The notes below the pieces were generated by a model that saw only the letters and a list, made by a program, of their open reading frames with translations, made no database searches and had not been told where the DNA came from. A stretch of 64,000 nt of DNA from Desulfurobacterium sp. TC5-1 (GTDB lineage: Bacteria > Aquificota > Aquificia > Desulfurobacteriales > Desulfurobacteriaceae), in NCBI RefSeq assembly GCF_000421485.1, contig NZ_ATXC01000001.1:1-64000 (forward strand), read 5' to 3'. Of this stretch, positions 54,494-64,000 are shown one piece after another. How positions within the stretch are numbered: the first letter of the stretch is position 1; each line of letters opens with the position of its first letter. Both the position numbers and the translations under genes were made by a program.

Positions 54494-54544
54494 GCTTTTA
54501 AAAGTAAAAGATTTAAGACGACAAAAAACTTTAAGGAGGACAAG

Positions 54545-55918
54545 ATGGACTTTCTCCTGACGTTATCCCGTCTGCAGTTTGCGATGACGGCCTTTTTCCA
54601 TTTTATTTTCGTTCCTCTTACACTTGGCCTTTCAACCCTTATTGCGATTATGCTCACTCTTCACTACAAGACGGGTAAAAAAGTTTATAAAGATATGGCC
54701 AAATTCTGGACAAAACTTTTTGCTATCAACTTTGCCATTGGTGTAGCGACAGGTATTGTTCATGAGTTTGAATTCGGTATGAACTGGTCGGTCTATTCCC
54801 GTTTTGTAGGTGATATTTTTGGTGCACCGCTTGCGTTTGAAGGACTGATGGCGTTCTTCTTAGAGTCAACTTTTATAGGTATTCTTATCTTTGGGTGGGA
54901 TAGAGTGCCCCAAAAAGTTCACCTGTTGGCTGCGTGGCTCACAGCTATTGGCAGTAATATTTCTGCTTTCTGGATTCTTGTTGCTAACGGTTGGATGCAA
55001 CATCCTGTTGGTTCAAAGCTCGTTGAAGGCCTTGCAGGTAAGAAGGCGGTTCTTACAAACTTTGCCAGCATAGTATTTAATCCTGTTGCCGATACAAAGT
55101 TCATGCATACCATAACTGCCGGATTTATTCTTTCTGCAGTTTTTGTTCTCAGTATCAGTGCCTATCACCTGCTCAAAGGAAGGAATATTGAATTGTTCAA
55201 AAAGTCAGCGTTTATTGCGATTATTTTTGGACTGATGGCTTCTGTTGCTGAAATGGGTATTGGCCACGCTCATACAATAGAGGTTGCAAGAGTGCAGCCC
55301 ACCAAGATAGCAGCTGCTGAGGCTTTATGGGAAACGAAAAAAGGTCCTGCCATTGCAATTGCTGCGTGGGCTGACCAGAATGGAAAGCGCAACGTTTTTG
55401 AAATTCCTTCAATTCCAGGAACGCTCAGCATGATGCTGTACAATTCACCGTCTGCTGAGGTGAAAGGTCTTAAAGACCTCCAGAAGGAATTTGAAAAAAT
55501 CTGGGGACCTGGAAACTATATCCCGCCTGTTAACATTACTTTCTGGTCATTCCACCTTATGATATATCTTGGAATGTTCTTTGTCCTTCTATTTGCTGTT
55601 GGACTTCTTAAGTTTAAAAATCTTGAAAATAGCAGGACTTATCTGAAAGTTGCTCTTTTTTCTCTGCCTCTTCCATACATTGCAAACTGGCTTGGATGGG
55701 CAATGGCAGAGGTAGGAAGACAACCGTGGATAGTGTATCCTCTTAACTGGAAGGATAATACTTCCGTTGCACTTAAAACGGCAGAAGCTGTTTCTAAGAT
55801 TACGAACTTTGAGATTCTGGCAAGTTATGTTGTTTTCCTTGTGATATTTACGGGTCTTGCAATTGCAGACTTTTACCTCCTTGCAAAATATGCTTCAAAA
55901 GCACCTGAAAATCATTAA
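54545..55918 (+). CDS. cydA: Cytochrome bd ubiquinol/menaquinol oxidase subunit I
   Basis: CydA holds the three haems and the quinol site of the bd oxidase, which reduces O2 to water with high affinity. Typical parts are LSRLQFAMTAFFHFIFVPLTLGL (haem ligand His), EFGMNWSVYSRFVGDIFGAPLAFEGLMAFFLESTFIGI, GWMQHPVG, MGIGHAHTIEVARVQPTKIAAAEALWET and GRQPWIVYPL. It is 457 aa, with a short Q-loop. ATG 54545 has AAGGAGG upstream. In an anaerobe it would serve mostly to scavenge oxygen. Confidence 0.95.
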   Translation: MDFLLTLSRLQFAMTAFFHFIFVPLTLGLSTLIAIMLTLHYKTGKKVYKDMAKFWTKLFAINFAIGVATGIVHEFEFGMNWSVYSRFVGDIFGAPLAFEGLMAFFLESTFIGILIFGWDRVPQKVHLLAAWLTAIGSNISAFWILVANGWMQHPVGSKLVEGLAGKKAVLTNFASIVFNPVADTKFMHTITAGFILSAVFVLSISAYHLLKGRNIELFKKSAFIAIIFGLMASVAEMGIGHAHTIEVARVQPTKIAAAEALWETKKGPAIAIAAWADQNGKRNVFEIPSIPGTLSMMLYNSPSAEVKGLKDLQKEFEKIWGPGNYIPPVNITFWSFHLMIYLGMFFVLLFAVGLLKFKNLENSRTYLKVALFSLPLPYIANWLGWAMAEVGRQPWIVYPLNWKDNTSVALKTAEAVSKITNFEILASYVVFLVIFTGLAIADFYLLAKYASKAPENH

Positions 55919-55936
55919 TCTGGTGGAGGTGTAGCT

Positions 55937-57142
55937 ATGAATTTTGATTTACAATCAATCTGGTTTCTCCTTGTAGGGGTGCTTATCATTGCCTACCTTG
56001 TAACTGATGGCTTTGACTTTGGGGTTGGTATTCTGCACCCATTTGTTGCTAAGACAGATGTTGAAAGGAGAACGATGCTTAACTCTATCGGTCCTGTTTG
56101 GGACGGAAACGAGGTGTGGCTCATTACTGCAGGTGCGGCAGTTTTTGCTGCATTTCCGGAACTTTACGCTGCACTCTTTAGTTCTCTTTACATAGCGCTT
56201 TTTGTTGTTCTTGTTGCGCTGATTATGAGAGCATGTGCCTTTGAATTTAGAAGCAAAGAGGAAAATCCTTCCTGGAGGAACTTCTGGGACTGGATGGTTT
56301 TCTTTGGAAGCGCCGCGCCGGCTCTCCTGGTTGGTGTTGCGATAGGTAACGTTTTAGGAGGCCTTCCTGTTATTAACAGTCTTGCAAAAGGAGATTCTCT
56401 TTCAGGTTTTGTTTACGCTGAAAAGTTCCCGGTTAGCTTTTTAAATCTCATTAATCCCTTTACAACACACGGTCTTTACGGACTAATTGTTGGTGTAACG
56501 ACGTTCCTTTTCTTTACGCTTCACGGCGTTTCTTGGCTCCTGTGGAAAACAGAAGGAACGGTAGCAGAAAGAGCAAAATCAATAGCTACAAAACTCTGGT
56601 TTGCTTTTGTCATTTTCTACGTTCTATGTCTTGGTTTCGGTTACACTATTTCTTTCAGGATAGGTGATGCTTCAAAGCTTGCGTTTTTGGGTCTTCCACA
56701 GAATCTTATAGAGGCCATTAAGCCTCATATAAACAACGGTGTTGTTGAGCATGCACTCTTTAGAAGTATGCCTCTTGAGATTGTAATGATTCTTGCAGCT
56801 GTTGTGTGTGCGGTTCTTTACTTCCTATCTCTTCAAAAGTCTGACGGAAAGAGAGCTTTCCTCTTTTCGGCTTTAACGGTTGCTTTTGCAACACTCGGTG
56901 CAGCTATCGGTGCTTATCCGTTTATGGTTCCATCATCTCTTGGTGTTGAAAACAGCATTACTGTTTACAATGCTGCTTCAAGTACACTAACTCTCACCGT
57001 TATGCTTATAGCAGCGCTCATTTTCGTGCCCATTGTTATTGCCTATCAGGTTTGGGCATACAGAGTCTTCCTCTTTAAGATTTCACCGGAAAGCCTTGAG
57101 AGAGAGCTTAAGGCTGAAGGCGAGGAGGCAGAACTTTACTAA
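55937..57142 (+). CDS. cydB: Cytochrome bd oxidase subunit II
   Basis: CydB is the second core subunit, 401 aa with about eight membrane segments. It opens WFLLVGVLIIAYLVTDGFDFGVGILHPF and continues IGPVWDGNEVWLITAGAAVFAAFPELYA, the family signature, with PSSLGVENSITVYNAASS near the end. It follows cydA by 18 bases and is followed by a cydX-type gene. Confidence 0.95.
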   Translation: MNFDLQSIWFLLVGVLIIAYLVTDGFDFGVGILHPFVAKTDVERRTMLNSIGPVWDGNEVWLITAGAAVFAAFPELYAALFSSLYIALFVVLVALIMRACAFEFRSKEENPSWRNFWDWMVFFGSAAPALLVGVAIGNVLGGLPVINSLAKGDSLSGFVYAEKFPVSFLNLINPFTTHGLYGLIVGVTTFLFFTLHGVSWLLWKTEGTVAERAKSIATKLWFAFVIFYVLCLGFGYTISFRIGDASKLAFLGLPQNLIEAIKPHINNGVVEHALFRSMPLEIVMILAAVVCAVLYFLSLQKSDGKRAFLFSALTVAFATLGAAIGAYPFMVPSSLGVENSITVYNAASSTLTLTVMLIAALIFVPIVIAYQVWAYRVFLFKISPESLERELKAEGEEAELY

Positions 57143-57156
57143 TACCGGAGGTAACC

Positions 57157-57240
57157 ATGTGGTTTTTCCTTTCAATTGTCTGGTATGCGGTGCTTGCTAT
57201 AGCAACGATTAAGATAGCACAGGCGAAACTGGAGGGTTGA
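57157..57240 (+). CDS. cydX: CydX-like small subunit of cytochrome bd (27 aa)
   Basis: The ATG at 57157 has CCGGAGG five to six bases upstream. The product, MWFFLSIVWYAVLAIATIKI plus AQAKLEG, is a single membrane helix starting Met-Trp-Phe, like CydX (MWYFAW...). It lies 14 bases after cydB, the usual place, and is too short for ordinary gene calling. CydX stabilises the haem b595/d site in E. coli. Confidence 0.75.
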   Translation: MWFFLSIVWYAVLAIATIKIAQAKLEG

Positions 57241-57251
57241 TCCTCCAGTTT
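57226..57251 (+). terminator. Hairpin at the end of the cydABX genes
   Basis: AAACTGGAGG and CCTCCAGTTT form a perfect 10-bp stem overlapping the cydX stop, but only CCTTT follows. It may attenuate rather than fully end transcription, since more small genes follow. Confidence 0.6.
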
Positions 57252-57276
57252 CCTTTAAGGTTTAAGGAGTCGCGGC

Positions 57277-57642
57277 ATGAAAAATCTCGATAAAGATATT
57301 GAGCAGTTGCTTTGTCAGGGATTATCACCTTTGGAGGTAAGAGAATATTTGGAGAAAAAGTATGGTAAGGACCTTTCGTTTACGAAGTTTTCTTACTTTA
57401 CCTACTTTTTTGTTTTTGGCCTTCCCGTTCTTGTATTTTCGACTGTTCTGCTCAAAGCCGGGAACCTGACAGGAACTGCTTATTACATTGATAGACTTAT
57501 TCTTTTATTATCTGCCATGGCGACCCTTAAAGGTTTTGTTGGCCATTTTGTTTCTGTTTTCTTGAGAAGAGAAAAGTTTGAAGAAGAGTTGAAAAAAATA
57601 AGGCGTTGTAGGGAGGCAGAGTATGGAAAAAGTTCAGGATAA
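57277..57642 (+). CDS. Hypothetical membrane protein (121 aa), cyd-linked
   Basis: The N-terminal part is a soluble helix-turn segment (DIEQLLCQGLSPLEVREYLEKKYGKDLSF), followed by two hydrophobic segments (FTYFFVFGLPVLVFSTVLL and IDRLILLLSAMATLKGFVGHF) and a charged C-terminal helix ending KIRRCREAEYGKSSG. Upstream AAGGAGTCGCGGC gives a fair ribosome site. I do not recognise the family. It lies 36 bases after cydX and overlaps the next small gene by 20 bases, so it may act with the bd oxidase. Confidence 0.65.
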   Translation: MKNLDKDIEQLLCQGLSPLEVREYLEKKYGKDLSFTKFSYFTYFFVFGLPVLVFSTVLLKAGNLTGTAYYIDRLILLLSAMATLKGFVGHFVSVFLRREKFEEELKKIRRCREAEYGKSSG

Positions 57643-57721
57643 TACTTTAAGAAATCTCTTTTTCGCTATATTTGGTGTTTATCTTCTTGTCCTTTTGCTG
57701 ACTTCTATTTCTATGCTGTGA
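57623..57721 (+). CDS. Small single-pass membrane protein (32 aa)
   Basis: The ATG at 57623 has GGGAGG six bases upstream. The product is a charged N-terminus (MEKVQDNTLRN) and one hydrophobic helix (LFFAIFGVYLLVLLLTSISML). It overlaps the end of the 121-aa gene in another frame and is followed at once by a strong hairpin, so it is the last gene of the cyd operon. The function is unknown; it resembles small oxidase-associated peptides in size and topology only. Confidence 0.6.
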   Translation: MEKVQDNTLRNLFFAIFGVYLLVLLLTSISML

Positions 57722-57751
57722 TTTAAGGGGAAGGATTCCCTTCCCCTTAAA
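57722..57751. terminator. Bidirectional terminator between the cyd operon and serS
   Basis: TTTAAGGGGAAGG and CCTTCCCCTTAAA make a perfect 13-bp stem around ATTC. AT-rich ends on both sides allow it to act on both strands. Confidence 0.88.
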
Positions 57752-57752
57752 A

Positions 57753-61455
<3,703 letters not shown>

Positions 61456-61522
61456 TTTCTGGATTGCCTCCTGAGCAAAGACCTAAGGAAAGTTTGCGAA
61501 TACCTATTTTATCACAGAAACT

Positions 61523-63166
61523 TTAAGTTAATTTACACACTTTGTTTCTTCCCGACTCTTTGGCTGAATATAGCGCTTTGTCCGCTCTTGCAAGAATGGT
61601 ATCTACGGTATCTCCGTACCTGTATTCTGTTACGCCAAGAGATATTGTTATTTTTCTATCTATAGGGAATGAATGGTTTTCTATAAGTTTTCTTATCTTT
61701 TCGGCGAATTTCACGCCGCCCGTTATGTCTGTTTCAGGAAGTATGATTAGGAATTCTTCACCGCCATATCTGCCAAAAATATCTGGCCTTCTTATATTTT
61801 TCTTGATGATTTGCGCTATTTCTCTCAAAATTTTATCACCCATGAGATGACCATAGGTATCGTTTACCTCTTTGAAGAAATCTATGTCAAAAATGATTAC
61901 TGATAGAGGATTGCCATATCGTTGCGTTCTCATTATTTCTTTTTCAAGTTCCTCTAATACTTTTCGTCTGTTGTATATACCAGTTAGACAATCTATATCG
62001 GCCAATTTTTTAATTTCTCTGTTTTTCTTCTCAAGTTCTTTCATGACGGTGTTAGCAAGATGGACAAGCATCTCTATTATTATGTGCTGGATATCGTTTT
62101 CGGTTTTCTGGTGGTATGGACAGAATTTTTTAAAGTTTCTTCCCTTTCTTTTTTCATTTTTGTATTTTATGCCTATGGCTGTTAGAGAATGATTTAGTAA
62201 GATAGGTTTTTTCCTTCCAAATATTTCACCAAAAACAAATCCACCTGTTGTTTCACCTATTGAGTCAAAAGGGGAAATTTCTATAAGAGTTTTTCTTCCT
62301 AAAAATGTCTTCCTGCCAAGGCAGGAAAAAATAATGATTTTATCCGGTGAAAATTTTGTCATTTTCCACCATAGATCCCTTGAAGCGAGGAGAATTTTTC
62401 TCTCACCGCCAACACCAAAGTAGGCGTATTCTCCCTCTCTAAAGTTTCCCGTGTAGGACATTGATTCATCTTCGTTTATTCTTATACAGGCTCTGGCGAC
62501 GAGGATGCCTTTCCTCCTCACCATTAAAGGAAAGCATAGTGTAACGGCTTCAAGGTTTTTCAGAAACATATCACCAAGGTAGTGGCGGTAGAATTCAATA
62601 ACCGGTTTATCCTCTATTTCGTAAATTCTGTTTTTGAAAGCCTTTGTTATTTTGAATTTTTTTTCAAGGTGCTTCCAGCCAAAAGCGTAATCTCTGAAGG
62701 TCTCTATACTTTCACCTTTTATAGCCAGGAATACAATACCTTCGGAGATTATCTTGTTTTTTGTGAATACATACGTATTTACGAATCCTTTCGGGTTGGA
62801 AGCTAAACCACCGACGAGGGGAGCTTCTGGATATATGCGGCCAAACTGATTTAAGTACTCTTCTACGTTACCATCTAAGTCGCTTACAAGCATAATAATG
62901 ACTTTTGGCTTAAAAGACTTAAGCTTGACAGCAGCTTTAGTTGCGGATTCCTTAGATAAGTTTTCCTCTTCCAATATCATGTATTCTAAGTCTTTTAGTG
63001 GAAAGGTGGAATTTACAGATTCAGAAGTTATGTTTGCACCGTTTATCCCTCCGGCTGTTGTCATGCCACAAACAAAGTCGTAACTATTTAGAGAGTTTAT
63101 GAGTTTTTTTATTTCTCCCTTAGAATATTTACTGGCAAAAACGAGAACTCCCTCTCCACCGGTCAT
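61523..63166 (-). CDS. FIST-domain diguanylate cyclase
   Basis: A sensory protein of 547 aa: FIST_N (about 1-190; FVCGMTTAGGINGANI, PEAPLVGGLASNP), FIST_C (about 200-345; SIGETTGGFVFGEIFGRKKPILLNHSLTAIGI), and a C-terminal GGDEF domain (about 390-547) with the active motif GGEEF and DIDFFKEVNDTYGHLMGD. FIST domains are thought to bind small ligands such as amino acids. It should make cyclic di-GMP in response. No membrane segments are seen. A TATAAT-like sequence lies upstream at about 63195. Confidence 0.9.
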   Translation of the reverse strand: MTGGEGVLVFASKYSKGEIKKLINSLNSYDFVCGMTTAGGINGANITSESVNSTFPLKDLEYMILEEENLSKESATKAAVKLKSFKPKVIIMLVSDLDGNVEEYLNQFGRIYPEAPLVGGLASNPKGFVNTYVFTKNKIISEGIVFLAIKGESIETFRDYAFGWKHLEKKFKITKAFKNRIYEIEDKPVIEFYRHYLGDMFLKNLEAVTLCFPLMVRRKGILVARACIRINEDESMSYTGNFREGEYAYFGVGGERKILLASRDLWWKMTKFSPDKIIIFSCLGRKTFLGRKTLIEISPFDSIGETTGGFVFGEIFGRKKPILLNHSLTAIGIKYKNEKRKGRNFKKFCPYHQKTENDIQHIIIEMLVHLANTVMKELEKKNREIKKLADIDCLTGIYNRRKVLEELEKEIMRTQRYGNPLSVIIFDIDFFKEVNDTYGHLMGDKILREIAQIIKKNIRRPDIFGRYGGEEFLIILPETDITGGVKFAEKIRKLIENHSFPIDRKITISLGVTEYRYGDTVDTILARADKALYSAKESGRNKVCKLT

Positions 63167-63210
63167 TATCTTCTCTCTTGCTTTATGATAATTTAAGAAT
63201 GTATTATATA

Positions 63211-64000
63211 CTATCTTTGCTTTTCTGCATAGTCAAGGATTTTTCTCATTCCTTCTGGTAGATCAATTTCGAACTCCATTCTTTTTTTAGTTGATGGATG
63301 ATCAAATGCAAGGTAGCAGGCGCATAGAGCGTGCATGTTCATTTCTTTTATAAGTTTTCTAAGTGTTTCGTCTTTTATTCTTGATAGCTTAAACCCGTAA
63401 ATTTCGTCACCAAGGAGCGGGTGTCCGAGGTAGGACATGTGGACTCTTATCTGGTGAGTTCTTCCTGTTTCTAACTTGCACCTTATGTCTGTAAAGTTGA
63501 GTTTTTCAAATCTGTTGATTACCTGATAGTTGGTTATGGCCTCTTTTGGCGAGGTTGTATTTGGGGAGAACTTCTTTCGGTTAAATTTATCTCTTCCTAT
63601 TGGCAGAACGATTCTTTCTTTATCTTTTTTAACTGTTCCGTGCACAAAAGCTCTGTAGAATCTTCCGACGCTCCTTTTTTTGAACTGCTCTATCAGGCTG
63701 TTCTGAGCGGTGTCATTTTTTGCAACTACTAAAAGCCCTGCTGTGTCTTTGTCTATTCTGTGAACGATGCCGGGCCTTATGGTTCCGTTTATTCCCTGAA
63801 GATCTTTACAGTGGTATAGTAGAGCGTTTACTAAAGTTCCCGTGTAATGTCCCGGCGCAGGGTGAACTACCATTCCTGCTGGTTTGTTGACAACTACAAC
63901 GTCTTTATCTTCGTAAACGATTTCAACGGGTATGTTTTCAGGTTCTACGTTTAAAGGTACAGGTTCCGGTATTTCAAAACTTACAATATCACCTTCTTTA
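63211..64000 (-). CDS. rluD: 23S rRNA pseudouridine synthase, RluD family (5' end beyond the window)
   Basis: The frame stays open to the window edge: from residue MVVHPAPGHYTGT (ATG 63873) it continues upstream as VEIVYEDKDVVVVNKPAG and further, so 63873 is an internal Met and not the start. The catalytic Asp is in GIVHRIDKDTAGLLVVAKN and GRTHQIRVHMSYLGHPLLGDEIYG is present. About 263 codons are visible; the N-terminal S4-like domain is only partly in view. It modifies uridines of 23S rRNA. Confidence 0.93.
   Translation of the reverse strand, partial: KEGDIVSFEIPEPVPLNVEPENIPVEIVYEDKDVVVVNKPAGMVVHPAPGHYTGTLVNALLYHCKDLQGINGTIRPGIVHRIDKDTAGLLVVAKNDTAQNSLIEQFKKRSVGRFYRAFVHGTVKKDKERIVLPIGRDKFNRKKFSPNTTSPKEAITNYQVINRFEKLNFTDIRCKLETGRTHQIRVHMSYLGHPLLGDEIYGFKLSRIKDETLRKLIKEMNMHALCACYLAFDHPSTKKRMEFEIDLPEGMRKILDYAEKQR

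Overview
This window looks like chromosomal DNA of a strictly anaerobic or microaerophilic, hydrogen-using, Gram-negative thermophile, most likely of the Aquificota (Desulfurobacteriales, the Desulfurobacterium/Thermovibrio group). That placement is inference from gene content and was not tested by alignment. It rests on a membrane-bound uptake [NiFe] hydrogenase with its maturation genes, a MetF/MetV methylene-tetrahydrofolate reductase pair, a two-gene SufCB Fe-S system, a superoxide reductase, a selenocysteine peroxiredoxin, FabK, LpxI and several outer-membrane proteins.

Layout. 1-830: 3' end of 23S rRNA and 5S rRNA. 0.9-2.3 kb: a small unknown protein and an AAA/DUF4143 ATPase with an operator-like repeat cluster. 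2.4-7.9 kb (minus): three tRNAs running directly into a cobalamin-type uptake operon (binding protein, permease, ATPase, TonB receptor), then a CitE-like protein. 7.9-8.2 kb: a decayed transposase. 8.2-14.7 kb (minus): FetB-like permease, HypE, CdsA, UppS, MetF, MetV and two SurA-type chaperones. 14.8-20.2 kb (plus): DUF177, L32, PlsX, FabH, FabK, then RibH, NusB, LpxI. 20.2-27.4 kb (minus): MBL hydrolase, CoaD, phosphoglycerate mutase, an archaeal-type radical SAM protein, a cation/proton antiporter and its TrkA/Usp partner. 27.5-29.7 kb: SufC, SufB and superoxide reductase. 29.7-34.9 kb: a NifX-like protein diverging from a CsoR/CstR-type repressor, a 1030-residue FAD/Fe-S/CCG protein with a Met-rich tail, and a FadL-type porin. 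35.1-43.3 kb: Bcp peroxiredoxin, an octaheme cytochrome diverging from the hydrogenase operon, then hydrogenase protease, HypC, HypA, HypB and tRNA-Thr. 43.3-52.3 kb: glycerophosphodiesterase, Tgt, lytic transglycosylase and an RND efflux system. 52.4-57.7 kb: a periplasmic ankyrin protein, the selenoprotein peroxiredoxin, cytochrome bd and small membrane proteins. 57.7-64 kb (minus): SerS, GyrA, a FIST-GGDEF protein and a partial RluD.

How the parts may work together. Hydrogenase, octaheme cytochrome, FadL porin and the sulfur-sensor-like repressor form a plausible hydrogen/sulfur respiration region. Superoxide reductase, Bcp, selenocysteine peroxiredoxin, the ankyrin protein and cytochrome bd form an oxygen-defence set. 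The most notable sequence-level observations are the in-frame UGA with a matching SECIS hairpin in the peroxiredoxin; a near-consensus promoter abutting a perfect CsoR-type palindrome in front of a repressor that lacks the copper-site histidine; the Met/Pro-rich tail of the Fe-S protein; and the unlisted small membrane genes after cydB. No database search or folding program was run; family names come from reading motifs.
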